A stretch of 64,000 nucleotides of DNA, taken from contig NZ_FOHO01000016.1 in the NCBI RefSeq assembly GCF_900111675.1, positions 1 through 64,000 on the forward strand, written 5' to 3'. A program made the translations under genes and the position numbers. Source of the stretch: Paracoccus homiensis (GTDB lineage Bacteria > Pseudomonadota > Alphaproteobacteria > Rhodobacterales > Rhodobacteraceae). Shown in pieces: positions 26,152 to 36,479 of this stretch. Below the pieces are notes generated by a model. That model did not search any database. It was given only the letters and a program-made list of their open reading frames with translations, and was not told the DNA's origin. Position 1 is the first letter of the stretch. Each line of letters begins with the position of its first letter.

Positions 26152-26814
26152 TCAGGTCAGCCGCTGCGCCGCGCGGCGTACGCCCAGCACCACGACCTGC
26201 AGCACGAGAATCGCGGCAAACAGTTCCATCGCTTCTTCGGCACGTCCCGCGAAATCGCTGGTCCAGTCGGAAATCTCGACGCCGAACGGCGCCAGCTTGC
26301 GGCCAAGACCGTCGATGCTTTTTGAGATGAACAGCAATTCGATGATCAGGATCACCAGCCATTCATTCGCGCGCAGGGCCGGGATCCGGCGCAGAAATCC
26401 CGGCAGATCGCGGATCAGCAGCCGGATCGCCGCCGTCAGGATCAACAGCACGATGGCGGCGCCGATCAGCTTTTGCAGAACCGGTGCATCACCCGAATAC
26501 AGGCGCAGTTGCAGGATACCGTCCTGCGTATAGGCCTTGTCCATGTCCAGTTCCCGCATGCCCGCCGCCCATAACAGAACGGCCAGATGCCACAGCGCGC
26601 CGCGACGCTGGCGGATCAGATACACCGACAGCCACAGCGCGGCGACAAACCAGAACGCCGCCGACATCCCCTCGATCGGGCCGCCTTCGCGAAACAGGGC
26701 ATAGGTGTCGTTGGTAAAGACCAGACTGGTCAGCACCACCAGCAGCGCGATCATGCAGCTAAGACCAAAGACGGCGCCCGTGCTGGGCGTGATCTGTCGC
26801 AAAAGTGCCGTCAT
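26152..26814 (-). CDS. Conserved membrane protein of unknown function
   Basis: 220 residues with about five hydrophobic helices (roughly 14-34, 47-68, 75-88, 115-135, 150-168, 190-212). Two polar motifs stand out: RELDMDKAYTQDGIL just after the third helix and AEEAMELFAA at the last one. Charged, conserved-looking residues near membrane faces suggest a catalytic or metal site, but I do not recognise a family. It lies upstream of nudC on the same strand. ATG 26814 was chosen as the first methionine before the membrane part. Confidence 0.7.
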   Translation of the reverse strand: MTALLRQITPSTGAVFGLSCMIALLVVLTSLVFTNDTYALFREGGPIEGMSAAFWFVAALWLSVYLIRQRRGALWHLAVLLWAAGMRELDMDKAYTQDGILQLRLYSGDAPVLQKLIGAAIVLLILTAAIRLLIRDLPGFLRRIPALRANEWLVILIIELLFISKSIDGLGRKLAPFGVEISDWTSDFAGRAEEAMELFAAILVLQVVVLGVRRAAQRLT

Positions 26815-27106
26815 GCTACACCGCCGGGCCTTGTAGCGGGCAGCAATCCCTTGGCCGATCAGCGGCGGCGAAGGGCGAAATATCGGCGGTGCGGGGCAAT
26901 GGGCGGTCATCAGGCATCGCAGGCAGCTAGGTGCCCAGACCCGGCGGGACAAGACGCGGCGACCGCATTGTGACGAAACCGTGACAACATCCCCACACCC
27001 CGCCCCGGTGGCGACCGCCGCCACGATCGCGACCGGACCCGCAGGCCACTTTCATTCGGGTTCCATCAAGGCTAGATAAGCGCCGACCCAAAAGGACGCA
27101 CCCGAT

Positions 27107-28825
27107 ATGGCCCGCCATCTGATCACCTCTGCCCTGCCCTATATCAACGGCATCAAGCATCTGGGGAACCTCGTCGGTTCGCAGCTGCCCGCCGATCTTT
27201 ACGCCCGCTACCTGCGCGCACGAGGGCACGAGGTGATGTTCATCTGCGCGACCGACGAACATGGCACCCCCGCCGAACTGGCCGCCGCCAAGACGGGTGA
27301 GCCCGTGGCCGAATACTGTGCCCGGATGCATGGCGAACAGGCCGAGCTGGCGCGTGGCTTCGGGCTGTCCTTCGACCATTACGGGCGGTCCTCCAGCCCG
27401 CGCAACCACGTCCTGACCCAGCACCTGGCGGGCAAGCTGGCCGAGAACGGCTTCATCCGCGAAGTCAGCGAGAAGCAGGTCTATTCCAACGCCGATGGCC
27501 GCTTCCTGCCCGACCGCTATATCGAGGGGACCTGCCCCAATTGCGGCTATGACAAGGCTCGCGGCGACCAGTGCGAGAACTGCACCAAGCAGCTGGACCC
27601 AACCGACCTGATCGACCCGCGCAGCGCCATTTCCGGCAGCACGGACCTTGAGGTGCGCGAGACCAAGCACCTCTATCTGCGCCAATCCGCGCTGAAGGGG
27701 GAAATCGCCGCCTGGATCGACAGCAAGACCGACTGGCCGATCCTGACCACCTCGATCGCGAAGAAATGGCTGAACGACGGCGACGGCCTGCAGGATCGCG
27801 GCATCACGCGCGACCTGTCCTGGGGCGTGCCCGTCAAGCGCGGCACCGAGGATTGGCCGGGGATGGAGGGCAAGGTCTTCTATGTCTGGTTCGACGCGCC
27901 CATCGAATATATCGCGGCGACCGCCGAATGGGCCGATGCGAACGGGCGCGGCGAGGCCGACTGGCGCAGCTGGTGGCGCACCGACGAGGGCGCCGATGAC
28001 GTGACCTATACCCAGTTCATGGGCAAGGACAACGTCCCCTTCCACACGCTGTCCTTCCCGGCCACGATGATCGGTTCCGGCGAGCCGTGGAAGATGGTCG
28101 ATTACATCAAGTCCTTCAACTACCTGACCTATGATGGCGGGCAGTTCTCGACCAGCCAGGGGCGCGGCGTCTTCATGGACCACGCGCTGGAAATCCTGCC
28201 CGCCGACTACTGGCGCTGGTGGCTTTTGTCCCACGCCCCCGAATCCGGCGACAGCGAGTTCACCTGGGAGAACTTCCAGCAATCGGTGAACAAGGACCTG
28301 GCCGACGTGCTGGGCAACTTCGTCAGCCGCATCACCAAGTTCTGCCGCTCCAAGTTCGGCGAGGTGATCCCCGAAGGCGGCGAATGGGGCGAGGTCGAAC
28401 AGCAGCTGATCGCGGATCTGAACACCCGCATCGCCGCCTATGACGCCGCGATGGCCCGCACGGATGTGCGCAAATCGGCGCACGAACTGCGCGCAATTTG
28501 GGTTCTGGGCAACGAATACCTGCAGGCGGCGGCACCCTGGTCGACCTTCAAGACCGACCCGGAAAAGGCCGCGATGCAGGTGCGGCTGGGTCTGAACCTG
28601 ATCCGCATGTACGCGGTCCTGTCGCAGCCCTTCATCCCCTTCGCCGCCGATTCCATGCTGTCGGCCATGCAGACCGATCTGCGCGACTGGCCGCAGGATG
28701 CGGGCGCGGCACTGACCGCCCTGCCCGCCGGCCACGCCTTCACCGTCCCCGAGGTTCTGTTCGCCAAGATCAGCGACGAGAGCCGCGAGGAATGGGCCGA
28801 ACGCTTCAAGGGCGTTCGCGCCTGA
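27107..28825 (+). CDS. metG: Methionyl-tRNA synthetase
   Basis: 572 residues, class I synthetase. HIGH-like motif in [14 protein letters not shown], a zinc knuckle with [17 protein letters not shown], and the KMSKS equivalent FSTSQG in the [13 protein letters not shown] loop; no C-terminal tRNA-binding extension, as usual in alphaproteobacteria. It charges tRNA-Met. Transcribed alone; a 292-nt gap in front holds a weak TTCATT-16-TAGATA promoter-like pair (27051-27078). Confidence 0.97.
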   Translation: MARHLITSALPYINGIKHLGNLVGSQLPADLYARYLRARGHEVMFICATDEHGTPAELAAAKTGEPVAEYCARMHGEQAELARGFGLSFDHYGRSSSPRNHVLTQHLAGKLAENGFIREVSEKQVYSNADGRFLPDRYIEGTCPNCGYDKARGDQCENCTKQLDPTDLIDPRSAISGSTDLEVRETKHLYLRQSALKGEIAAWIDSKTDWPILTTSIAKKWLNDGDGLQDRGITRDLSWGVPVKRGTEDWPGMEGKVFYVWFDAPIEYIAATAEWADANGRGEADWRSWWRTDEGADDVTYTQFMGKDNVPFHTLSFPATMIGSGEPWKMVDYIKSFNYLTYDGGQFSTSQGRGVFMDHALEILPADYWRWWLLSHAPESGDSEFTWENFQQSVNKDLADVLGNFVSRITKFCRSKFGEVIPEGGEWGEVEQQLIADLNTRIAAYDAAMARTDVRKSAHELRAIWVLGNEYLQAAAPWSTFKTDPEKAAMQVRLGLNLIRMYAVLSQPFIPFAADSMLSAMQTDLRDWPQDAGAALTALPAGHAFTVPEVLFAKISDESREEWAERFKGVRA

Positions 28826-28835
28826 CCCAGCCTTT

Positions 28836-28859
28836 CGGCACGGCGAACCCGCCGTGCCG
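28836..28859 (+). terminator. Hairpin after metG
   Basis: CGGCACGGCG-AACC-CGCCGTGCCG, 10-bp perfect stem starting 11 nt after the metG stop; no T-run. Confidence 0.55.
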
Positions 28860-28933
28860 CCCCCGACGCGACAGGTGGACGCTGACCGTCACAGCGGTTA
28901 GGTCTTTGACAGGACCTTGGACCGGAGACCGCG

Positions 28934-29857
28934 ATGACCCACTGCATCCTGATCGGAGCCCCCGTGGACGAGGGGCAGCGCCGCCCCGGCTGCCTGATGG
29001 GGCCTGCCGCCTATCGCACAGCAGGGCTGGCCGGCACGCTGAGCGCCTTGGGCCACACGGTCGAGGATCGCGGCGACGTGACCCCCGCCCCCCTTGGCGA
29101 TGAGACCTGCGACAACGCCGCAGTCCATCACCTGCCAGAAACCATCGCCTGGACCCGCGCCCTGTCCGCCGCCACGCAGGACGCGCTGCCCCACGGGATG
29201 CCAATCATCATGGGGGGCGATCACTCGCTGGCGCTTGGCACGGTGGCGGGCGTCGCGGCACATGCGGCGAATGCGGGCCGCCCGCAATTCGTGATCTGGC
29301 TGGACGCGCATAGTGATTTCCATACCGTCGGCACGACCACCTCGGGCAACCTGCACGGCACGCCAATGGCCTATGCGAATGGCCGCGAGGGCTTTGCCCC
29401 CTTCCCGCCCTTCCCGAACCCCATTCCGGGCGAAAACATCTGCATGTTCGGGATCCGCAGCGTCGATCCGGCGGAACATGCCGCGATGCAGGAAACCGAC
29501 ATCACCGTGAACGACATGCGCGTGCTGGACGAACAGGGCATCGTCGCGCCCCTGCGCGAATTCCTGGACCGGGTGCGGGCGGCGAACGGGCTGCTGCATG
29601 TCAGCCTGGATGTCGATTTCCTGGACCCGACCATCGCCCCCGCCGTCGGCACCACCGTCCCAGGCGGCGCGACCTTCCGCGAGGCGCATCTGGTGATGGA
29701 GCTGCTGCACGAATCCGCGCTGGTCACCTCGTTGGACCTGGTCGAGCTGAACCCCTTCCTGGACGAACGCGGGCGCACGGCCAAGCTGATGGTCGATCTG
29801 GTCGGCAGCCTGATGGGGCGCAAGGTCTTCGACCGCCCAACCCGCAGCTACGGATAA
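28934..29857 (+). CDS. rocF: Arginase
   Basis: 307 residues, ureohydrolase family. Mn-ligand motifs are complete: GGDHSLALG, WLDAHSDFHT and SLDVDFLDP, with the C-terminal DLVELNPFLDERGRTAKL arginase signature. It hydrolyses arginine to ornithine and urea. It stands alone after metG; the terminator that follows is shared with convergent katE. With argD/argF at 20 kb the cell both makes and breaks down arginine. Confidence 0.94.
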   Translation: MTHCILIGAPVDEGQRRPGCLMGPAAYRTAGLAGTLSALGHTVEDRGDVTPAPLGDETCDNAAVHHLPETIAWTRALSAATQDALPHGMPIIMGGDHSLALGTVAGVAAHAANAGRPQFVIWLDAHSDFHTVGTTTSGNLHGTPMAYANGREGFAPFPPFPNPIPGENICMFGIRSVDPAEHAAMQETDITVNDMRVLDEQGIVAPLREFLDRVRAANGLLHVSLDVDFLDPTIAPAVGTTVPGGATFREAHLVMELLHESALVTSLDLVELNPFLDERGRTAKLMVDLVGSLMGRKVFDRPTRSYG

Positions 29858-29860
29858 GCA

Positions 29861-29886
29861 AAGGGGGCCATCGCGGCCCCCTTCTT
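29861..29886. terminator. Bidirectional terminator between rocF and katE
   Basis: AAGGGGGCC-ATCGC-GGCCCCCTT followed by CTT CTT; it starts right after the rocF stop and ends 2 nt before the katE stop. Confidence 0.85.
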
Positions 29887-29887
29887 C

Positions 29888-31912
29888 TTACCACAGCTTG
29901 GCTTCGCGATCCGGAAAGCGCTGCCGCGCGGCCTTCACGAAGGCATCCGGGTCGGTCGAGGTTACGCCGTCGTCGCGCATCACCCCGGCCGCGTCCAGCA
30001 GCGCCTGACAGCAGTCATCCGCCGCGATGGCCTTCAGATGCGCGAAGGCGTCGGACACGAAGTCGATGGCAGGTTTGTATTTCGCCAGCTTCGTCGCGTC
30101 CTCCTCGGTCAGGGCCAGCGCGATGGCATCGACCAGAACCGAAGGGGTGCCCGCCAGTTGCGCCTCGGCCATGCCGCGCTTCTTGGCAATCAGCACGGCC
30201 ATGCCGCCATCGGCCTCGACCGCCTTGCGGATCGCGTCGGCCTTGGACTGATCCCCGTTCTCGCCAATCAGGATGCCGACCTTGCGACCCTTCAGCGTGT
30301 TCGGATGCGTCTTCGCGATCGACAGCGCGTCCGAGGTCGGCATCTCCACCGGCTGGCGGAAGGGGGTCGCCGGATCGGGCAGATCCTCGGCCAGCCCCTC
30401 GGCCACGGCAGATGCCAGACCTTCGTCGATCACCCGCAGATGCGCCAGAATGCGCGTGATGACATGGCCGATGCCGACCTTCGACAGCTCGAAGACGATG
30501 GCGTCGGCGATGTGGCGCTGCTCGGCCTCGGTCTGGCTGCGATAGAACATCGTCGCCTGGCTGTAATGGTCGCCGAACAGTTCGGCTCGGCGGCGCAGCT
30601 TCTGATCGGGCGTGTTGTCCAGATCGGACATGCTGCGATAGGTCTTGAAGCCCGCCTCGGTCTCGCGCGGGCCGCCATCCTCGCCTGCCTCGGACAGGCT
30701 GTTGGGTTCGTAATTCGCGCGCCCCTTCGGGACATGCATCTGCATCTGGCCGTCACGCTGGAAATTGTGGAACGGGCATTTCGGCGCGTTGATCGGCAGC
30801 TGGTGGAAATTCGCAGTTCCCAGACGCGATTTCTGCGTGTCGAGATAGCTGAACAGGCGCCCCTGCAGCAGCGGATCGTCGGTGAAGTCGATCCCCGGAA
30901 CGACATGGGACGGGCAGAAAGCCACCTGTTCGGTTTCCGCAAAGAAGTTATCCGGATTGCGGTCCAGCACCATGCGCCCGACGATGCGGACGGGGATCTC
31001 TTCCTCGGGAATCAGCTTGGTGGCGTCCAGCACGTCATAGGGCTGCTTTTCGGCCCATTCGGCGTCGAAGGTCTGGATGCCCAGTTCCCATTCCGGGAAA
31101 TCGCCCGCCTGGATGGCCTCGAACAGGTCCTGGCGGTGATAGTCGCTGTTGGCGCCGGCGGTCTTGACGGCCTCGTTCCAGACCTGGCTTTGCAGGCCCA
31201 GCTTGGGCTTCCAGTGCCATTTGACGAAGGTCGACTTGCCCTCGGCATTGACCAGCCGGAAGGTGTGCACGCCGAACCCCTCGATCATGCGCAGGCTGCG
31301 CGGAAGGGTGCGGTCCGACATGGCCCACATGATCATGTGCAGCGATTCGGGCATCAGCGACACGAAGTCCCAGAAGGTGTCATGCGCGCTGGCGGCCTGC
31401 GGGTAACCGCGATCGGCCTCCATCTTCACGGCATGGATCAGGTCGGGAAACTTGATCGCGTCCTGAATGAAGAAGACGGGGATGTTGTTGCCGACAAGGT
31501 CGAAATTCCCCTCCTCGGTATAGAACTTGACGGCAAAGCCCCGCACGTCGCGCGGCGTGTCCATGCTGCCCGCCCCGCCCGCGACGGTGGAGAAACGCGT
31601 GAAGACCGGCGTGCGGCCCTTCTGCGACAGGAACTTCGCGGTGGTCAGCTCGGGGATGGGATCGGTGCATTCGAAATAGCCATGCGCCCCCGACCCGCGG
31701 GCATGGACGATCCGCTCGGGGATGCGTTCATGGTCGAAATGGAAAATCTTTTCGCGAAGGATGAAATCTTCCAGCAGGGTCGGTCCGCGATCCCCCGCCT
31801 TCAGGCTGTTCTGGTTGTCGCTGATCGCCACGCCCTGATTGGTGGTCAGTCGCGGGTCGCCGCGCTGGTGCAATTCGCCCCCGTTGCCCTGCTGGTCGCT
31901 GCTGCCGGTCAT
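29888..31912 (-). CDS. katE: Large-subunit catalase (HPII/KatE type)
   Basis: 674 residues, about the HPII size. The N-terminal haem core has the catalytic His in [13 protein letters not shown], Asn in [13 protein letters not shown] and the proximal haem Tyr in [14 protein letters not shown]. The C-terminal 150 residues ([20 protein letters not shown] onward) form the DJ-1/PfpI-like flavodoxin domain seen only in large catalases. It dismutates H2O2 in the cytoplasm. AGGAGGG precedes ATG 31912. Convergent with rocF. Confidence 0.96.
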   Translation of the reverse strand: MTGSSDQQGNGGELHQRGDPRLTTNQGVAISDNQNSLKAGDRGPTLLEDFILREKIFHFDHERIPERIVHARGSGAHGYFECTDPIPELTTAKFLSQKGRTPVFTRFSTVAGGAGSMDTPRDVRGFAVKFYTEEGNFDLVGNNIPVFFIQDAIKFPDLIHAVKMEADRGYPQAASAHDTFWDFVSLMPESLHMIMWAMSDRTLPRSLRMIEGFGVHTFRLVNAEGKSTFVKWHWKPKLGLQSQVWNEAVKTAGANSDYHRQDLFEAIQAGDFPEWELGIQTFDAEWAEKQPYDVLDATKLIPEEEIPVRIVGRMVLDRNPDNFFAETEQVAFCPSHVVPGIDFTDDPLLQGRLFSYLDTQKSRLGTANFHQLPINAPKCPFHNFQRDGQMQMHVPKGRANYEPNSLSEAGEDGGPRETEAGFKTYRSMSDLDNTPDQKLRRRAELFGDHYSQATMFYRSQTEAEQRHIADAIVFELSKVGIGHVITRILAHLRVIDEGLASAVAEGLAEDLPDPATPFRQPVEMPTSDALSIAKTHPNTLKGRKVGILIGENGDQSKADAIRKAVEADGGMAVLIAKKRGMAEAQLAGTPSVLVDAIALALTEEDATKLAKYKPAIDFVSDAFAHLKAIAADDCCQALLDAAGVMRDDGVTSTDPDAFVKAARQRFPDREAKLW

Positions 31913-32032
31913 TGCGCCCTCCTGCTTAAACTGGCTTGGAACTGCGACAGCAACCCACCCCGCAAGGGCAAGGTTCCACTTGATAAATGCTGGCTGCTTG
32001 GCTAGCCACATCGGGCCAAGATGGCGCCGTCC

Positions 32033-32117
32033 GCGGGCGTGGTGGAACGGTAGACACAAGCGACTTAAAATCGCTAGGGCTTTGCCCGTGCGGGTTCGAC
32101 TCCCGCCGCCCGCACCA
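32033..32117 (+). tRNA. tRNA-Leu (UAA)
   Basis: 85 nt, encoded CCA. Acceptor stem GCGGGCG/CGCCCGC, anticodon stem AGCGA/TCGCT with loop CTTAAAA (anticodon TAA), T-arm GCGGGTTCGACTCCCGC. The variable arm of class II tRNAs is present (GGGCTTTGCCC). The 273 nt between this and tRNA-Thr hold no gene that I can support, nor any integrase. Confidence 0.97.
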
Positions 32118-32390
32118 TCAGGTGACCTGACAGATTGCCAATCCTGAAATGATTGCCGTCCAAGGGGACGGGCATCGAACGCGTCGCCCCGCCAATCGCG
32201 GTGGCAAAACTCTTTCGCCCGGTTGTCCGCGACATGCGATGCACGTCATGTACAGAAACGGCCCGCGACCGCCGTGTTTTAGCATCTATGAAGAAAAAGC
32301 CGCTGCGGCAAAGACTGACAGGAAGCCTGTGGGGCCACCTGCGAGGCCAGGAACATCAGAACCGATTTTCCCAGCAATTTCAAACAACCG

Positions 32391-32466
32391 TGGTGCCGCT
32401 GAAGGGACTCGAACCCCCGACCCCATCATTACGAATGACGTGCTCTACCAGCTGAGCTACAGCGGC
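32391..32466 (-). tRNA. tRNA-Thr (CGU)
   Basis: 76 nt with encoded CCA. Acceptor GCCGCTG/CAGCGGC, D-arm GCTC-AGCTGGTA-GAGC, anticodon stem CGTCA/TGATG with loop TTCGTAA (anticodon CGT), T-arm GGGGGTTCGAGTCCC. Reads ACG. Confidence 0.96.
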
Positions 32467-32556
32467 ATCCGGTTGTGGCGCGGGAAATAGCAGGTTCCCG
32501 CAGCATGGGAAAGAGGGGCAAGGCGCTTTTTTGCGCCCTGCCCCGATCTTTGTGGC

Positions 32557-34233
32557 CTAGGGCCGTTTTTTACCGGACGCGTCCTCGTCCACAGGCTCGA
32601 CATCCGGGCGCACAAGGGTCCGCTCGGCCTCTGGCGCGGGGGCCGGTTCGGGCGCGGGCGGGGTCACATCGCGGCGCGTGTCGGTATGGGACGGCGCGAC
32701 CTCGATGTAATCTTCCTCACGCGGGACCATGCCGGGCGCGACATCGGCGACTTCCACCGGCTTCTTCGGGGCGGGGGTGACCGGTTCGGCCGTGGTTTCG
32801 GGCGCGACCTCTTCTGCAATCTCTTCTGCGGTGTCCGCCCGAGCCTGCGGCTTCGGGCCACCCACCAGCAGGGGCAGCATCTCGGCACCGGGCTGACCTG
32901 CGGTCGTGCGCTTTTCCTCGGGCTCGCGCCAGGTCAGCGTGTCGAAGCCATCGCAGCTGTCGCAGACCGGCGCCCATTCGCCCATCACGTTATGGCATTT
33001 GTCGCAGACCCATTGCGGGCCGCGCGGCGCCGTCAGCGCACGGGCCAGCCAGCCCCGCACCACACTGTCATCCGACCCCTCGCCACGTTCGATGGCGGCC
33101 ATGATCGACAGCGTCCGCACGGTCGGGTGCTTTTCGGCGATATCGCCCAACGCGCGACGGGCAGCCGGGAAATCCTCGGCGGCCAGCAACAGTTCGGCGC
33201 GCAGAAGATGCGATTCCTCGACATTGGGGTTCTTGGCGATCAACCGTTCGAACCGCTTCAGGCGGGCCGTCGGGGTTTCGTCGGGCACGATTTCGGCATA
33301 GGCGGCGGCGACGTCGGGATGCGGACGCACCGACCAGGTCTTTTCCAGAATGCGCGAGGCGTTGCGATAGTCCTTCTGCGCGATATAGCTGCGCGCCGCC
33401 AGAACCGCCGCCGGGATCAAATCGGGCGAGGCCTTGGCCGCCGAGATCGCAGCCTCGCGCGCGCTGATCGAATTGCCCTGCGACAGAACTTCGCTGGCCT
33501 CTTGCAGGGCCAGAATGGCATCGCGGCGCATCACCACATCCTTGGGCAGATCGCCCTGACGGCGCTTGTCCTTCAGGATGGCGCGCGCCCCTTTCCATTC
33601 CCCCTCGCGGGTCTGCAGGTCCAGAAGCGTATCCTGCATTTCCTTGTGGCGCGGCTTCAGCGCATAGGCTTTCTGCGCCAGCAGCATCGCCGCATGCGTT
33701 TCGCCCTGATCCAGCTTATGCTTCATCAGGCCGCGAATCGCGACGAACCGGGTCCGGTCATCTTCCAGCATCCGCCGATAGACGACATCGGCGCGGTTCT
33801 TGTCGCCCGCAGCCTCGGCCGCCTGCGCGGTCAGAAGGTTGGTGATATGCGGCTGGTTCAGGAATTTCTCGGCCTTGGCGGCCTTGTCCTGAGCAAGCTT
33901 GCCCTCGCCTGACGCAACGGCCAGCATCCCCTCGCCCAGGGCCTCGTACCCCTTGCGCTGCCGATTGCGAGCGAAATAGCGATTGATGGCGGTTTCATCG
34001 CCTGCGATGAACCGCAGGAAGGCCAGGAACAGGCCCAGCAGCCTGAACGCAAGCCAGGCCAGGACCATCAGGATCAACAGCGCGGCCACGGCCTTCAGCG
34101 GCGACAGCGCGATCTCGGTGCCGCCATATTCGACACGCAGCACCTGCCCGGTTTCGGACCAATGCATCGCACCAAGCGATACGGCCAGAACCACGGCAAA
34201 GAAAAACAGGATCTTGAGCAACGACAACAACAT
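32557..34233 (-). CDS. hemY: HemY-like tetratricopeptide membrane protein
   Basis: 558 residues. Two N-terminal membrane helices (about 3-24 and 45-75) and then TPR-like helical repeats to about residue 390 match the HemY_N family, which sits beside hemD/hemX in proteobacteria; the biochemical role is not established (a proposed link to protohaem synthesis). The C-terminal 150 residues are Pro/Glu-rich, and a CDKCHNVMGEWAPVCDSC zinc-ribbon-like element lies at about residue 415. It follows the mitofilin-like gene by 11 nt in the hemD-mitofilin-hemY order on the minus strand. Confidence 0.88.
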   Translation of the reverse strand: MLLSLLKILFFFAVVLAVSLGAMHWSETGQVLRVEYGGTEIALSPLKAVAALLILMVLAWLAFRLLGLFLAFLRFIAGDETAINRYFARNRQRKGYEALGEGMLAVASGEGKLAQDKAAKAEKFLNQPHITNLLTAQAAEAAGDKNRADVVYRRMLEDDRTRFVAIRGLMKHKLDQGETHAAMLLAQKAYALKPRHKEMQDTLLDLQTREGEWKGARAILKDKRRQGDLPKDVVMRRDAILALQEASEVLSQGNSISAREAAISAAKASPDLIPAAVLAARSYIAQKDYRNASRILEKTWSVRPHPDVAAAYAEIVPDETPTARLKRFERLIAKNPNVEESHLLRAELLLAAEDFPAARRALGDIAEKHPTVRTLSIMAAIERGEGSDDSVVRGWLARALTAPRGPQWVCDKCHNVMGEWAPVCDSCDGFDTLTWREPEEKRTTAGQPGAEMLPLLVGGPKPQARADTAEEIAEEVAPETTAEPVTPAPKKPVEVADVAPGMVPREEDYIEVAPSHTDTRRDVTPPAPEPAPAPEAERTLVRPDVEPVDEDASGKKRP

Positions 34234-34244
34234 GGGCGTGGTCC

Positions 34245-35651
34245 TTATTCCGTGGCGGCCGACAGGTCGGACAGCGCCGCATGGGCATCGCGATGGGCTT
34301 CGGCGCCGGCCAGCCAGTCGGCCATCGCCGGGGCTTGGCGGGCAGCCTCGGGCAAGGCGGCCAGATCGTCCAGCGCGGCGGCGATATCGCCCGCTTCGAC
34401 CTTGGCATTGGCACGCGACATGATCGCATCGGGGTCATCCCCTTCGCGCGGCTGGACCGAACGGATGCCGGTTTGCGCCTTCAGGAAATTCGTCAGGGCG
34501 TTGCCGCCACTGTCGCCACTGCGCAACGAGGCGCGCAGCGCGGCGCGCGATGCCTCGGGGAAGGATTGCTGCAACGCCTCGACGCTGGGAATGTCGCGGG
34601 CAAGGGCCTCGGGGGCCTCGACCCCCGCATCGGCCAGCTGCTGGCGCGCGGCATCGCCCGACACGCCGCGATCCAGCGCGGCCTGCAATGCGCCGATGGC
34701 CGCGACCGCCTGTGCACGCTTGGTGCTGTCCGCGGCGGCTTCTTGCAGTTTGGCGGCCTCGGCCTGTGCCGCGCTGATCTGGGCCTGCGCCTGTTCCGCG
34801 GCCGAAGCGATCTGCTGTTCCAGTGTCTGGGCCTGATCGGCCAGTGCCTGAATGCGTTCGGCAGTTTCAGGATCTATGCCGCCCTGCGCCGACAGCGCCG
34901 CGATCTGTTCGGCCTGCTGATCCAGACGCGTGCGGATTTCTGCCAAGGCGTCCTCGCTGGCCGCGCCGCCCGGTTGCGCAGGCTCGGCGGTTTCCAGCGC
35001 GGTCAGACGCTGATCCTGCGCCTCGACCGCGCTGCGCAGATCGTCGGGCGACTGCGCGACGGCCTCCTGCGCGGCCTGACGGGCGGCGTTGACGGCATCG
35101 GCCTTGATTGCATCAACGTCAAGATCGGCCCCGGCGGCAACCTGCCCCCCGGTCCAGGACGCCGGCAGATGCGGCAGGGCAAAGATCGTCGCCCCGGCCC
35201 CCACGCCTGCGGCCACGACGCCCCCCAGAACGACCGGCCAGAAGCCATGCTTGCGGATCACCACACTTGGCGGCGGGCTTTGCGGCGCGGCATTGCGCGG
35301 TTTCGGGTCGCTGGCCTTGTCGGCAGTCGGTTCAGCGGGGCTTGGCTGAGCCGGTTTCGGCTGGGCGGATGCGGCGGCCGCAACCTTTTCGACCGGTGGG
35401 ACATTGCTGGACGGCGAATCGCCCTTTGCCTTTGGCGCGGCGGCCGGACGATCCTTGCTGGCCTGACCCAGCAGCGACGAATCGGCGGGCTTGATGTCCG
35501 ATCCGGTGATCGCAGCCCCTGCGCCGGTGCCCTGACCGACATCGCGACTTTCGATCACGCCGGGCGCGGCCGCGTCTTTCCTGACCGTCTGATCGTCCGC
35601 CGATGCCGCTTTCGGCTGGGGCGAGGGTTTGTTCTTGCTTGGCTTCGTCAC
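34245..35651 (-). CDS. Mitofilin-like (Mic60) membrane protein
   Basis: 468 residues. A Pro/Ala/Lys-rich cytoplasmic N-terminus (1-130), one transmembrane helix (about 137-160, WPVVLGGVVAAGVGAGATIFAL), then long Ala/Gln/Glu-rich coiled-coil sequence in the periplasm (about 200-340) and a C-terminal block. This is the alphaproteobacterial Mic60/mitofilin arrangement (COG4223) that shapes intracytoplasmic membranes in related phototrophs. It lies between hemD and hemY, the usual setting. Confidence 0.88.
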   Translation of the reverse strand: MTKPSKNKPSPQPKAASADDQTVRKDAAAPGVIESRDVGQGTGAGAAITGSDIKPADSSLLGQASKDRPAAAPKAKGDSPSSNVPPVEKVAAAASAQPKPAQPSPAEPTADKASDPKPRNAAPQSPPPSVVIRKHGFWPVVLGGVVAAGVGAGATIFALPHLPASWTGGQVAAGADLDVDAIKADAVNAARQAAQEAVAQSPDDLRSAVEAQDQRLTALETAEPAQPGGAASEDALAEIRTRLDQQAEQIAALSAQGGIDPETAERIQALADQAQTLEQQIASAAEQAQAQISAAQAEAAKLQEAAADSTKRAQAVAAIGALQAALDRGVSGDAARQQLADAGVEAPEALARDIPSVEALQQSFPEASRAALRASLRSGDSGGNALTNFLKAQTGIRSVQPREGDDPDAIMSRANAKVEAGDIAAALDDLAALPEAARQAPAMADWLAGAEAHRDAHAALSDLSAATE

Positions 35652-35747
35652 GTTTTTGTCCCCGTCATCATATCTGCGGCGGCAAGGCAGCCGTCGATCG
35701 TTGGGCCAAGCCTACTCAGGCAAGGCCGTCGCCTCAACCCGGTGTGA

Positions 35748-36428
35748 TCACCTTGGTTCCGCTACGGCAAGATGGCGAATGGTCGCGACCATCGCCTCGA
35801 TCGTGGGGGCAAGCGACACGGCCTGTGCCGCCACCGGTCCGTGCCACGCCGCCATCGCGGCCTCGCTGATCGCGGCCACGCGCAGCGGCGCCCCTGCCGC
35901 CGCGACCTGACGCGACAGCAACCGCGCCGATCTGGGCGAAAAGACCGGCAGGACCACCGGCCCCGGCCCCGACAGCAACAGGCGCGCCGCCGCCGACAGC
36001 GGCTGTTCGACCTGATCATAGACCACCACGCCCGGCACCGGCAGTTCCCGCGCCAGATGGCGCCCGTGCGGATGGATCAGCGGCACCCCGGTTTCCTTGA
36101 TCAGCGGCAGCATCCCCAAGGCGGTACCGTCGCCGACGATTACTTGAAACCCCGCCGCCGTCGCGTGCCGCGCCGTGTGCCCGCCCACGCACAGCGCGAT
36201 CCGGCCACCACCTTCGCCCGCAAACGGAACCGCATGGGCCGAGGTAAAGACCAGCCCCGGCGAATCCCATAACGGCTGCGGATCATGCGCGACCGGATTG
36301 ATCTGCAGGATCGGCGAAATCAGCGACCGCAGATCGGGCATCATCGCCGCCAACCGACGCGAATCACTTTCGGGCCGTGTCAGCAGCAATGGGCAGGACG
36401 GCAAGCTTGGCATTGGCATTCCAGACAT
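35748..36428 (-). CDS. hemD: Uroporphyrinogen-III synthase
   Basis: 226 residues, two-lobed HemD with low sequence conservation as usual. [16 protein letters not shown] at the start, [10 protein letters not shown] (residues ~55-65) and [16 protein letters not shown] with the SPRSA motif are recognisable. It closes and inverts ring D of hydroxymethylbilane to give uroporphyrinogen III. It is divergent from tsaD across 51 nt and begins the hemD-mitofilin-hemY group. Confidence 0.9.
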   Translation of the reverse strand: MSGMPMPSLPSCPLLLTRPESDSRRLAAMMPDLRSLISPILQINPVAHDPQPLWDSPGLVFTSAHAVPFAGEGGGRIALCVGGHTARHATAAGFQVIVGDGTALGMLPLIKETGVPLIHPHGRHLARELPVPGVVVYDQVEQPLSAAARLLLSGPGPVVLPVFSPRSARLLSRQVAAAGAPLRVAAISEAAMAAWHGPVAAQAVSLAPTIEAMVATIRHLAVAEPR

Positions 36429-36479
36429 GACGGTGCTACGGGATCAGGCCTAAGCGCCATTTCACCGCCCGGCAAGAGT

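Noticed and set aside
30038..32005. 655-codon frame antisense to katE
   Set aside because: Antisense shadow of a typical catalase.
32118..32390. Possible integration site downstream of tRNA-Leu
   Set aside because: No direct repeat of the tRNA 3' end, integrase or foreign-looking genes found nearby.
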